Shown here: piece by piece, positions 12,310 to 26,200 of the stretch | Numbering within the stretch: position 1 is the first letter of the stretch | How the letters are laid out: every line of letters starts with the position of its first letter | Origin: Chara braunii | Taxonomy: Eukaryota; Streptophyta; Charophyceae; Charales; Characeae | Length of the DNA: 64,000 nucleotides | Direction: 5' to 3' | NCBI GenBank assembly: GCA_003427395.1 | Contig: BFEA01000011.1 | Coordinates: 4,391,841 to 4,455,840, forward strand | Notes under the pieces: generated by a model | Told to the model about the DNA's origin: nothing | The model's database searches: none | The model's input: only the letters and a program-made list of their open reading frames with translations | Position numbers and translations under genes: made by a program

Positions 12310-14755
12310 GGAAAAAAGGAAAAAGTGGGCGCGTTAGGTAAAGTTGCGTACAACCAAGCGCAGTGTACCTGTGCACGGACGAAAACAATGCGCGCTCTTG
12401 CGCCTCATGGCACCATGAGGACTGGACCATATCATCACACAATTGGTAGTTTCTGTGCGTCTGGCGTATGGCCTCTGACGATCGATAGCGACGCTTCATC
12501 TAGCGAGCCTGCTGATTTACTCTATCCACTCGAGTGGCCTTTCTGCCGTATTTCTCGTTAGTGTATGTAAGAATTGTGAGTGTTCCAGTGCGCAAGACCG
12601 CAGCAGATGGTTTGCACTACACTAAGGTGTGAACACACTCATCAACGAGCATGAAAGTTCATGTGTTACCGCCCTCTTTCTGAAGAGGTGTTGTGTGGGA
12701 GAATAATACTTGTTCCTTACTGCACTCATACACTCGGCACTTGTTCTGGTGAAACTGTGCCCTACATTTTTTTGGAAAAGGTTGTGACCTTGGATCCTTT
12801 GCTGGTAAGGTCACATTTACATCCAATCATACAGTCCCTGCTGATTACAGGACCAGGTATCTTGTTATCCCTTTCTCGTTCTCAGCTATTGCGCCCAGCC
12901 TAATCACCAGAGGAAGAAATAAGACCTCGTCCAAAAGATGACAGTGGGCACCTCGGCCACAAGATGACATTGGGCATATTAGAACTATAGTAAGTTGATG
13001 ATGACGAAGAACAATGAGATTATGTTGAGGAGCAGGAAGAGGAGACCCAATTTTTTGAAGAAAAATGATGTCGTGGAGCAGGAAAAAGACAAGGAAGATG
13101 AGAACAAGCAGATGACACAGCTTTACACAAGAAAAAACGAGGTTTAGAAGTCAGGAGACAATGTTCAGTAGTGGTAGTAGTAGTAATAGTAGTACTAGGA
13201 GTACTAGCAGTAGTAGTAGTAGTAGTAGTAGTACTAGTAGTAGTAGTAGTAGTAGTAGGAGGAGGAGGAGGAGGGGGAGGAGGAGGAGGAGGAGGAGGAG
13301 GAAAAAGGAGGACAAGGAGGCAGAAGAGGAGAAGCTTGCTTACCGCGGACAGGTCCACCACCTTCAGCCGTTTTGGGAGACTAGCAATGATTTCCTGCCA
13401 TGCCGAAATGCAAGTTGGAAGCAACAATATTCAGCTAATGGTCACTTCCGAAAACTGCCAGCACGAATGAGGGGGGTCATACTATGTGGACTCAACGGCA
13501 CCAGCACACACACTCGCCGACAAAACCAAAGCGAAAAACGCACGGACACATCTGATGAAACTGCAATTCGAAGTCATGACCTGTGTACTGACAGTTACGT
13601 TTTGCTGCTAATCCGCAAACTGGGTGCTTGAAGCCTTCAACACCTTTCCCTTTTTTTTTTTGGCGACATCTGATTCCATCACACTTCAAGCTTATGACCT
13701 GTTTACGAACAGTTTGGCTTGTACTGCTCATCCACACGGCTCAGCTGTGTACAGGTACTTGCGCAAGCCTATCTCGTTCTATTCAAAAACTCGGCTTTGC
13801 GCAGCAGAGGGCGCAAAACAACAAATCACAAAGCGCGCCTGATCCAACAAAAACGCACTCTTAACATTTTGAACGGATCAGGAATATGAACAACTCCAAA
13901 TACATACTGAGTGTTGGCGCAAGGCTCCACAGATCACACGGCTCTCAAAACTAGAAGACCAAAAATAGAAAAAAAAACAAACACAAAATCACAGATCCCG
14001 CCACTCCCAGAACTACAGGGCAAAAAAGAGGAAACAAATGCAAAACCAAGGATCACGCCACTCGCATAACTACAGGAAACAAAAAGGAAAAACAAATGCA
14101 AAACCACAGATCACGCCACGACAAATTAAAAAGAAAAGCACAAAGTGCCTGTGACAGCTCGATTGTGTACTTGTACCTGAACATGCAGGTCGTGCCCTGG
14201 GCAGAACCGGGCAACCTGGGTCCCGTGTGGTCTCATGTGAGACACTGTACTTCCTTTAATAAGATAAATTAGAGAAGACATTCTTCTTTCCCAATGAGAG
14301 TGCAAATGTTAAAGAATTCCATTGCATTCCTAAGCAAATGAAAAGGGGATTCACTACCTGTGTAGTTCCATGAGGAAGGCAACAGAAGACAGCATCCACA
14401 TTATCAAAGTCTGCATCCTTCACTGCTACCAGATCTGGAAGCTCCTGCAGCCACAGAACAAAAGGGATGGAGAAGAACACACAACATAGCAGCCACGACA
14501 ATGTGTAAGCTTGTCATCCAATTTAAAATATTGGTAAGAATAAAATCAAAAAGATATCTTCAGCTCTTACAGGCACAGATGCAGAAGAGGCAGAAGAAGC
14601 AGCAACACGAAGGAGGAGGAGGAGGAGGAGAAAAGGAGAATAAGGAAGAAGCAGACAATGATGAAGACGAAAAAGACAAAGATGAAGATGAAGAGAGAAA
14701 AGCAGAACTAGGACAAGAAGAAGAAGAAGAAGAAGAAGAAGAAGAAGAAGAAGAA

Positions 14756-14787
<32 letters not shown>

Positions 14788-17086
14788 AGAAGAAACAAGG
14801 CAGACGAGACATGGGGAGCGCACGAAGCAGAGGAGACGGGCAGTGATACACCCTCGTTGCTGTAGAAAAGCGGAGGACGATGCAGACACAATGAACACAC
14901 CAATGGTTTAAGAAGATCTCTTCACCTGTGCTCCTAGATGCGGAAAAACATTTTGGAATGACAATCCAGCTTTCCGGTCTGCTGTCATCAAAGTTATCCG
15001 AAAAAATGGGTGTCCTGCAAGCAGACGAACAATCTGCAGTAGCAGAACAGAAATGTACAGAGAACAGTCAGTAATACACCAAGCACTACTCTTCAAAATC
15101 TCGAAAACACCAGAAAAAGCAACCTCTGATAAAAAAAAGCCATAGTGCTATGATCCTGGTCAATTTCGAAGTACACATTCATCAGAAAGCACAATGCCGT
15201 CCAGTTGCAAAAAGAAATGAATGAATTTGAGAGAAGAGAGAGGGAAAGAAGAAGAAGAAGATGATGAAAAAAAGAAGAAGAAGAAGATGTACACCAGCAA
15301 AGACCAATGAGAATTCCCTTCTTCTTCGCCAACCACTCTCCTCCTCCTTATCTCCTCCCCTCTTATTCAAACAAGAAATAATAATAATAATGTTGGATGG
15401 GTGAACCAGAATCAATGTCCGAATCCCTCTTCTACTGCAGGCATCACATGATGCCATGGCCACCCTTCTTCCTCCTCCTTTCCACAGCAGAGGCTATGGC
15501 GGACTACCAGGGCACTGCCCTACTGTGCAAAGGACAACACAAAGCAGCTATGACTGCTCTATCTCAGGCCGCCATGCCTGACTCTGCCTCGAAGCTTCTT
15601 GGCGTAGCTCTACCCCAACGGGGGCTTTCCAGATGCAGCGCCCACCAAGGTGATGAAGATGGCATCCACCATAGCCAGGTAAAGTACCTCTGGCGCTCCT
15701 CCTTCCTCGTCCTGGTCTTCTTCCTCCTCCTGTCCTTGCTCCTCCCCAGCAACGCTGCTCTGATGCTAGCGCTGCTCCAGCCAGCGCTCCAACTAGTGTG
15801 TCGCCAAACTTGCACACCGACAATTAGGAGGAGCACCTCCTTCCTCCTGGAGATATAGCGGCCTGATTGCCTCTTGGCGAGTGACTTCCTAGGCCACGCG
15901 GCCTCCAAGCAACCGGTACCTCCTCCCATTTGGAGGGAAACATCATTGCAGACTGTGATATTGCCTGTACAGGCCCTAGACTCAGACTGGTCGGACTGGT
16001 ACTTGCGTAGACCTAGCCTACAACTACTGGGCCTCTAAAAATGCCAACTTTGTCTTTTTCTGCTCAGCCTCAAGTACCCGGCACATCTACCTGTACCTGG
16101 TGCGGTACCGGCCTACCTGCTACTCGAGTGTTTTTCCGCTGCTTCAAGTGTCGCGGGCTTCTTTCCCCGCCGCTTGAGTGTTTTCCCTGCTGCAACTCTC
16201 AATGCCACAGCCACAAGTACCGGCCGTTTGGGCCTTCCACACAGACAAGTACCCTGGCGGGTCACACCCACACTCAAACCGACAAGCACTCAGACAGGCA
16301 TGCAGACCAGCAAGCACGCACACACTCAGACTTAGAAAACTCAGCAACAAGCGAGAAACTCAGCAAGGCATGCGTTCCATTGGCAAAACTCAGAAATCAG
16401 CTGTGCGTCTCAGTCAGTGTTTGGCAGGTCCTAACAATAGTAAAAATATCAAGACCTTGGTTGGTCCCAGCTATGCCGATCTCTGTTCGGCCTAGGCATC
16501 TATGTGCACTTCCGGTCTACTTCCGGTCTACTGATCATCGTCGTTCTTAGTATGTATGGCTTGAGTTTCTTTTTATTTTAGAAATTGGATCAATAGAGTA
16601 GAGATGGTGGCAGCACCTTCCAAATGGCAAAGAAAATGCAAGAGTCTTTGGCAACCTCTGGACCTTGATTGCCAGATGACGCAAAGACCAGGGGCGAAGA
16701 GCTTCTGCGGTCAGCAATAAGGAATTGGTTTCGCCTAAAAAGCAGAAAAAAAAGGGAGAGAAGGGAAGAGAAAGAAAGAGGGAAGGACAGAACCTAGTAG
16801 ATCTTCCAGCCATCAAGTAGGCCAGAAATGCTATCGTTCACTTCCAGTCATTTCACAACCAGAGGGTTCTGTCATTCTTCCCTTTTCCCCTACCCAGGTC
16901 AAAACCTAGTGTTTCTCTTACAAATTTTCTGCAGTGGCAGGAGAGGCAGGGAAAAGGAGGAAGGGGAGGGTAGGGGCGGGGTGGGGGAGGGAAGGAAGAG
17001 GGGTAGGGATTTACAAATTTACAGATAGTAACCTGACTTATTGAGAACCCCTCACACAGCTGCAAAACCCACCTGGGCCCTTGGGG

Positions 17087-17175
<89 letters not shown>

Positions 17176-17182
17176 NAGAGAC

Positions 17183-17239
<57 letters not shown>

Positions 17240-20200
17240 CAGAGAGAGAGACAGAGGGAGAGAGAGAGAGAGGGGCATGCCCGGACACCCCACGTGGGCC
17301 CTAGGGGCCCAACATTGGACCTGGGGGCTATTATTAGGCCGTACAACCCACATTTTGGGCGGCCTTCGAGTCAGGGCCCTTGGTATGGTCCTTCGCGGCG
17401 ACATGGGTTTCTGTGATCTTTTTTGTGTATTTTCATTTGCAGTTATTATATTTCCGGAACTTATTTCAGTTATTTGATTACTGTATTTTTCCGAGTATTT
17501 TTTTGCCTTGCTCCAAGCATTGTCCGGTTCGGGATAGGACGTTCAGACTTTGCTTTGTCCAGGTGCCTGTTTGGACCAGTGGAGGCACCGGTGCCCCATG
17601 TTGTCTGCTTTGAGGCCCAGCGGCCATTTTCCAGGCCAGCAGACGTTCGTCCACAGCTGGGCTGGACCTGGTTTTATCCTTCAGTACTGGTCCAGCCCTT
17701 GTCCCTTTCAGACATTCCTGGCACATCGGCAGGGATGCCTGGACATGTGGAAGGGACCCAGGCAGACCATTTTGTGGGCGGCACACTGGACCAGGATTTC
17801 TGCCTATATCCTTGACCATCAAATGTAAGATTGATCGGATTGCAAGGAATATGAGTGTGAGCGATATACATAAAACCAAGTTGCGAAATCACACAGCTGA
17901 ACAAGTAGTCGTGTCCCAAGCAGAGAGTACAAATGCACCGAGAAAACCATCCATATAGAGCAATACAATGAAGTAATGAGCCAATGTCCAAGCCCGCAGG
18001 CCACACCAACACAGTATCCAAAGTCGCTCTCTCCTGTCTGGTGCTCGGCACCCAGCCTACTCTACCTGACTAGCCTACCTACAGCCGGTTCACGCAACAG
18101 GGATCACTTCGACTCTCGAAGACCAATGTACATGACTGCCAACACCGTCGCCGACCTCTCTTCATGTACCAGGTACGTATCTCGTCACCCTCAATCAGAC
18201 CTTGATTACGTCGCACAGCGCCTCCTTCCCTGAAGACCACCTGATCATCTGCTGTACCCCCTGGCGCCCAGCAGCCCGGCTATGGCTGCCTGCGCTCCAC
18301 TGCCCTGCAGCGACCCACTTCACCTCTCGCGCCCCGTCAGCGCCCTTGACAGCAGCGCAGCATCAAGCGAGAGCAGCAAACAGCCCAAGTCCGGAGACTC
18401 AGGCCGTGCCTAACTGCAAAGGGGGCCCAGGCCCTCAACTGTAGTCCCGGGCCTGGGCGCAGGATCTGGGACCCAACTGGAAGCTACTGGAAGCTTCCAG
18501 CCAGGCCAGATGCAGCATCCAGGAGGCTGCCACTTCCACAAAAGGAAGGAAGCAGCCCAGGCCAGCGATTCTGGCCAGCGCTGGCAATGCGGAAGTGCAC
18601 TTAGGGCAGGCACTTGGCTTGCTGGGGGCCTTAGCCCTGAACATTGTGATGTCTGACAGGGCCCCTTGAGGGCTTGTTCCTCACATTCCATCCCCCTTAG
18701 CTTCGAAAGTCCGATGAAATGCTTCATGCTGGTGCCTTCCCCTTCAGTTTCTTCTCATAATCGGCCACGATCTCAGGAGCTGTCTTGACAAGTTCCTCCC
18801 TTGAAATCCATCGATCTTCCTTCGGATCCATATGATGCCTGAAATGTACTCTGTATTCCCTCGCAGGTTTGGGAGGTCTTCCCCTGCCTGGTGGCTTGGG
18901 AACAGGCGTGTCTCTGTGATCCAGGATGTCGTCGACGTCCACGTGGCCATCCATGGTTGGGGGCAGCATAGATCTCCGTGATGGGAACTGTGCTGTCTCA
19001 GGGAAAGGTGCAAGCTTGGAGGCGTGAAAAACAGGGTAAGTGCGTAAGTGACCAGGGATACGAATGACGTGCGAGGGACCATCCAAATCATTCCCCACAA
19101 TGTCTAGGACTTCCCAGGGACAGAAATACTGAGGCATTAGTTTCCTAGAGATGCCAAACTCCTGTCCCAACTCACTAGCCTTGACCCTGACACGTTCCCC
19201 TACCTGAAATGTGGACTGTCGGCGACACTTGTTCTCAGAAGCAATCATGGCTTCCTGAGATTTCTTGATGTGTTCGACAGTCTGCTGCAACAGTTCCTCA
19301 TACTGGACACCGAATTCAATGGTTCCAGGAGTTGCAGCAGTTCGGTTTTCAGGCAGGAGGAAGTCTTAGAGCAGATCTAGGCTTCCACCCCAGATGCAGT
19401 TGATTAGAACTGACGCCGGTGGTGCTGTGTACAGCGTTGTTGTATAGGCTGGCGATGAGAGGTAATTTCTCATCCCAGTCATCCTGGCTGGGCTTGATGC
19501 AATGCCTCATCAGATGCTGCACCACTCGGTTCATCTGTTCAGCCTGCCCATTTGCTTCGGGATGATTCCCGAAAGTCATCTGAAGCTGGCTGCCCATCTG
19601 TTCAGCGGCCTTCTTCCACATCTCGCTTGTGAAACGTACATCTCTGTCACTGACGATCGTTTTCGGAAGTCCAAAGTCACACACCCAGTTGTCCATGAAC
19701 AACTTGATGACGTGCTCAGTCCTGGCAGTCTCTGGCATGGCGATTAGTCTAGCTTACTTAGTGAACCTATCCACTATGACGAAAGTGTGCCTCTTGCCAT
19801 TCTTGCTGGTCACGAGAATGTTCATGAAGTCCATGGAGATACTCTGCCCTGGGCCAGCAGGATGGGTAGAGGCTTGAGTAACCCAAGCGGAGTTTGAGTC
19901 CGCGGCTTGTCCCGCTGACAAACCTGACAGGTCTGTACGTACTTCTTCGCATCGTCCAGCAAGTTAGGCCACCAAAATCGTTGTACTAAGTTAGCACTAG
20001 TCTTCTTATAGCCGAAATGTCCCGTTGCATCGTGGCATTCTCCTAAGAACATACTACGCAAATCTTCCCTAGTCGGAACAACTAATCTCTTAAACCCTGC
20101 CTTCTCAAGAAACAGCAACCCATCCACCATCACAAACTCATCAGTGGTGGCCTTATCTTTAGCCTGAAGTTTGTTGATGATGTCCATCGTGATGGGATCT

Positions 20201-23200
20201 TCCTTGTAGGCTTCCTCCATAGATCGAGTCACATCCTCAGATAGGCCAAACTCATAAATCAGCGCACCCAGGTAATATGCCCTTCTAGACAATGCATCTG
20301 CAACCTTGTTGTACTCTCCCTTCACATAGTCTAGCTTGAAGTCATATTGATCTATGACTTCAATCCAGCGTTTGAGTGCATCGGAGAGAACCGGTTGTGT
20401 CTTGATCCACTTGAGGGTCTGATGGTCAGTTCTCAAATAGAAGAGCCTTCCTAATAGATAGTGCCTCCAGTGAACAAGTGCCTTGTAGAGAGCATAGAGT
20501 TCCCTCTCGTAGTTGGACTTTGCCAATTTCTTTGATGGCATCTTTTTGCTCATGTACTCGACCGGTCTCAACTTTTTCCCGTCCTATTGAGCCAGCACTG
20601 CACCAATGCCGTATTGGCTTGCGTCAGTGGTTACAACAAATGGCCTTTGCGGGTCGGGTACCATGAGAACCTCATGATGCATGAGAGCATGCTTCAAACG
20701 TTTGAACGCTGCCTCACACTCGTCGGTCCAGTCCCATGGTGTATCAAGTCGAGTTAGATCAGCCAAGGGAGATGCGATCGTGCTATAGTTCTTCACGAAG
20801 TTGCGGTAATAACCACACATTCCCAAGAATGATCTGACCTCAGTCACATACTGGGGTCGTGGCCAGTCCCTAATGCTAGCCACCTTCGCATCTTCGGGCC
20901 TAATCCCGTCCGCGGATACTTCATGACCCAAGTACAAGATTCAAGTGCGACCGAACTCGCATTTCTCTGCGTTTATCTTATACTTGTGTTCCCGAAGGAG
21001 TGAAAGTACTTCGTCTACATGCTGAGCATGCTCCTCAACAGTTCTACTAAAGATAAGTATATCGTCGAGGTACACGACAACGAACTTATCTAAGTAGTCA
21101 TGGAAGATCCTATTCATGGTGTGCTGGAATGTACCTGGCGCATTGCAAAGGCCAAAGGGCATCACCACAAACTCGTACAGACCGTACCTGGTCTGAAATG
21201 CAGTTTTGTGTTGGTCCTCTGGTCTTATGGCAATCGGATGGTAGCCGGATTTTAAGTCCATCTTTGTATAGTACTTACATCCCTGCACCCTATCCAATAG
21301 GTCGTCGATGCGTGGTAGAGGCTCTGTGTTCTTAACGGTGATGGCATTGAGGCCTCTATAATCAATGCACATCCTTAGTGTTCCCCCTTTATTTAGAACA
21401 AAAAGAACTGGTGAGCCAAAGGGGGAAGTGCTAGGCCGTATCCAACCCTTTTCTGTGAGCTCTTTCGGTTGTCGACGAAGCTCGTCCAACTCGGTCGGAG
21501 CCATCCTATAGATTCTCCCTTTAGGTGTCTTGCTACCTGGGATGATCTCTATGGCATGGACAACCTCCCTGCCTACGACTCTTGAGGGCTCCTCGAACAG
21601 ATCAGGGTACTTAGCGACGAGGTCTCTATCTCTGGGGTGTTTTAACGGCTTCCCCTTTTGCAGAGACATAAACTAAGTACATTCCTTCCTCTTGGTTCTG
21701 TTTATAATAATTATAGAAAGTTGATGCACATAAGCACCCATAGGAGCCTATTAACCTACTAGCTTTGTACTTAGCCAGTCTAACGGTTCTCCCACTAGGC
21801 AACTCGTGCTTCAACACCTTCTTTTCCCAGTCAAACTGGGGCTTGGCAACCTCGAGGTAGTACATGCCCAATANAATCTAACGGTTCTCCCACTAGGCAA
21901 CTCGTGCTTCAACACCTTCTTTTCCCAGTCAAACTGGGGCTTGGCAACCTCGAGGTAGTACATGCCCAACAACATGTCAAAGGGCAACTCATCGCTCACC
22001 AGGAATGATATCTTATGATTACTCTTTCCTCCTGGGTAGGAGAAAGTGCCGACTACATCTTTAACGTAGTCCTCCACCATCATGCACTCTTTGTTGGCCA
22101 AAGTAGATGCTACCGGTCTACTAAGGCGCTGCACCCGGTCCTTTAAGCACAGTCTGTCAACGCAGTCGCGACTTATGAAGTTTCGCGTGGAGCCACTGTC
22201 TACGAAGACGCCGCACTTGCGACCACCCACACCAACTTCCACAACGAAGTGCTCCCCTCTAGGACCTCTACTTAGTGCCACCCAGGACTCACGAGGGTCC
22301 TTTGTCGACCACTCACCTTGAAGGTCCTCTAAGGCTTCAGACACATCCAACGTACAGAGTATAGTTGGGTCCGGATGCGTCTGCGGGGTGACTAAGGCGT
22401 CAATAGCTTTGGCCAACTCTTGAACCGGGGAGGGTACATCACCCGATTCAACGAGAGTAGAAGCAGCTACATCTTCTACCGGCCCTAAGTGTTTCCCGAG
22501 ATGGAGCTCGTAGAGGCCCCAGACTGAGAAGAAGGAAACCCACCCTTAGGAGGGCTCTTCTGCGAGACCTTCGGGTTTTTGCATTTAAACTGTGTATGGC
22601 CGTACTCGCCACAGTTTATACAAGCACCTCGCGACCAACGATCTCGCCACACTTCCTGATCCAAGCCTGCTCTAACCCAAGTGGCTATCTTGTTTGGGTT
22701 AGCGGCCTTCCCCTGACTCCTTTGTTGACCGCCCTTGCTGCGGCCTGCTGCCTTAGTCTTAACTACTGCGGCGAGGTTGCCACCCTCAACACTCTCCTCG
22801 CCGTCTAACTCTGCACCCTCCACAAGTTCAGAAACATCATCAATTTCAGTTTGACTCCCTTCGGAATCAACCATCATCACTCGACTACCCTTCTTCTTCC
22901 ATTCTTGTGGAGTCTTTCTTCTTTCTCCCGTCCGTAGAAGGGGTTTGAGCACTACCCAACGTAGCCTCTAAGTCTAGGGCCTTCTTGTTGAATGTCTCAA
23001 AGGTGTGATACTCTCTACGAGCCTCACTGGCCAATAAGTTCTTGATGTTTGTGGGAAGACATCTCAAGAACGTGGTCAACAAGACCTGTGGATTGTACTC
23101 CACTCCTGGGACAACGATCAGGCGCTCTACAATTGTGGTAAGCTCTCGCACTGACTTGTACTTTCTAGCATCAAGCTTTAATAATCCATCAGTGGCAATC

Positions 23201-26200
23201 TGTGCCTGCTGAGGATTGTGCCACCGTGCTTCCACTAAGTCCATAAAGCTTTCTAGGGTGTGGGTATGCGCCCAATCACCCATGTTCCCGCCGAACCCCT
23301 TTGAAGCTACCAATCCATTTAGCCAGCGAGCGAGCTGTTGAACCCTCTAAGTAGGATGCATCAGTAATCACTTCCTCTTCTACCAATGTCCTTTTTGCCC
23401 TCACCCAGACTGAAACCGTTCTCAACCACGTGTCGAGAGCCTCATCCTTCTTGTCTCCTGAGAAGGTTAGAGGTGGTTTCAGAGGGGTCTTGGGATACCA
23501 AGGAAATTGTTGTCCCGCTGGCGAGACAGGTGGCGACTGTGGTGTAGCACTAGTCGCTGGACCGGAAGATGAAGAAGCAACAGTCTGAGATAAGGTTGTT
23601 GCTGATGTAACACTTGGTTGTGGTCCAGACTGAGCGGCATAGGGGTCTGTCGTTGCTGAGAATAGCAGCGACGGCAAGACTGCTGGCCTGATTCCTGGTT
23701 TGTGCATGGCATTCAGGATTTGGTCTAAGGTGTCCTGGATTGTATCCAGTTTACTGTCCATGTATGAGTGCATAAACAAGATGCTCACCTTCAGAATCTT
23801 TTCATTGTTGCTAAGGGTCGAGTCATCTAACCCCTCTAGCGCAGCCTAGTCTGCCTCCCTACCCTCTAGTCTGACACTCCTATCTCTTTCTCTCTTTTAG
23901 TAGCCTGCCTGAGTTCCTCCTCTAGCCTCAAGCGGATCCTCTTGACTTGTTGGAGCTCCATCTGCTCCCGGGTGCGTGGAGGCAGCGAGCTGAACTGCGA
24001 GCTCGCCATCTGACTAGTGCCAGCTCCTGACGTACTGGAGATGGACTGTGAACTGGTCGGCATGCCCAGCCCTTGACCAGTTGAGTTTGCAGCAGAAGTT
24101 GTTGCCGAGGTAGCCATAGCTACAGCGCTAGCTGCTGCTGCTGCTAACGCACGTTCAGCCGCTGCTGCTGCTGCTCTCACAGTCTCTAGATTGCGGCCCC
24201 TTGTCTCAGCCCTAAGCCTTCTCTCGTCTCCCGGTAGTAGAACCTGGAACACAACAGGTATCCTAGCGGTATCCCGTCGTGTCTGCCTCCTATCATCAGT
24301 TGTACCTTCAGCATCCTGTGATCCACTCATGAGCTAGGCAGACGCTGCCTGCACTAATGACCTCTTTGGAACCTACCACAACATGCGTCGGACCGGATCT
24401 AAAAATAAATAATTAAATAAATGTCCGGCGAGTTACCTAGGCTACTATTCAAGCGGCATCAACAGAACCTACACAAATTGTACACATTGTCTAGGTCTAT
24501 CATGATTAGTTCTGCACAGAAGATTCGAGAAGAACTGACCATGGTAGATTACAGTCCTACTCTAGTCTGTCTGTTAGGTGTCAGCAGTCGGTCAACCAAC
24601 AAATCAAAAATAAAACTTAGACTAATGTGAGCAGATGTATGCACAATGGAAATGGTAGTGATGTTCAGTTGAGTTCACAATTGGAATCCCCTTTCCCTGT
24701 ATCCAACGTACCTATGAGCATCATCGAGCTGCGGTGTCTAAGGTGTGCATCCACGGCCCACCCCTGTGCCCAAGAAGTATGCTTATGACAAGCCTGCCCT
24801 TTATTTACCCTCGCGTGCAACGAGCCTTATGTCTGACTGATCTGGCTGATTAAGAGGCAATTTAAGGACAGCCCCCGAGAGTCCTTAGGAATTTTTTAAC
24901 GTCGCAATCAGCACGACGATCACAGCCAGTGGACAGTTCAGACCCCAACCAGAAATGTTTATAGACGGCGGACTGGTCAGTCCGCACACCCCTTCTATCA
25001 GCGCAGCAAAGAGCCTCAATGGACAAAGCAGCATGGCCTGCGTGTACTAATACCCATGGGTTGGCATGGTGACCGTGACCCGTGCTTCGACCAGGGCCCT
25101 TCAGAGGCACCGCCCTCTCCTGCCAGATGTGCTACCGGGAAGAATGTCGTCTCTCAAGATAGAGCGCACACGACTCCTTACCAAAGAGAGGACACTCAAG
25201 TTGGACTCACTTCCTCACGGTAAAAACAGATTGAGAGGGTAGATAAGGAATGGGAACAACATACCTGGAGATAGCTGCCCCAAACCACAATGCATTTCGA
25301 TGACCGGTCATTAGCCTCGGTACCACCCACACTGCAATGCAGTGCCACCTCAGCCAAAATGCCACGTCAGCATACTCTCATCATCATGCATACACCCGCT
25401 GTCGCCACAGCTCCCACGCTGTCACCACAACCTTCCAGCGGCCGGCCTCTCCACCTAGGCCCCGCTAATCAACCAGCGCCAAAGTATCCTTACGCCACAT
25501 GAAGCATCGTCAGCGCACCAAGTCACAATGTCGCCGGTGCCAGGTAAGCGGCGATCACCAACCAGCTCCGATACCAAATTGCAAGGAATATGAGTATGAG
25601 CGATATACATAAAACCAAGTTGCGAAATCACACAGCTGAACAAGTAGTTGTGTCCCAAGCAGAGATTACAAATACACCGAGAAAACCATCCATATAGAGC
25701 AATACAATGAAGTAATGAGCCAATGTCCAAGCCCGTAGGACACACCAACACAGTATCCAAAGTCGCTCTCTCCTGTCTGGCGCTCGGCGCCCAGCCTACT
25801 CTACCTGACTAGCCTACCTACAGCCGGTTCACGCAACAGGATCACTTCGACTCTCGAAGACCAATGTACATGACTGCCAACACCATCGCCGACCTCTCTT
25901 CATGTACCAGGTACATATCTCGTCACCCTCAATCAGACCTTGATTACCCCACACAGCGCGTCCTTCCCTGAAGACCACCTGATCATCCGCTGTACCCCCT
26001 GGCGCCCAGCAGCCCGGCTATGGCTGCCTGCGCTCCGCTGCCCTGCAGCGCCCCACTTCACCTCTCGTGCCCCGTCAGCGCCCTTGGCAGCAGCGCAGCA
26101 TCAGAGCGCAGCAGCACTTCCGCATTGCCAGCGCTGGCCAGAATCGCTGGCCTGGGCTGCTTCCTTCCTTTTGTGGAAGTGGCAGCCTCCTGGATGCTGT

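Noticed and set aside
14501-14911. 136-codon acidic plus frame
   Set aside because: The Glu run is a GAA microsatellite in argC intron 2.
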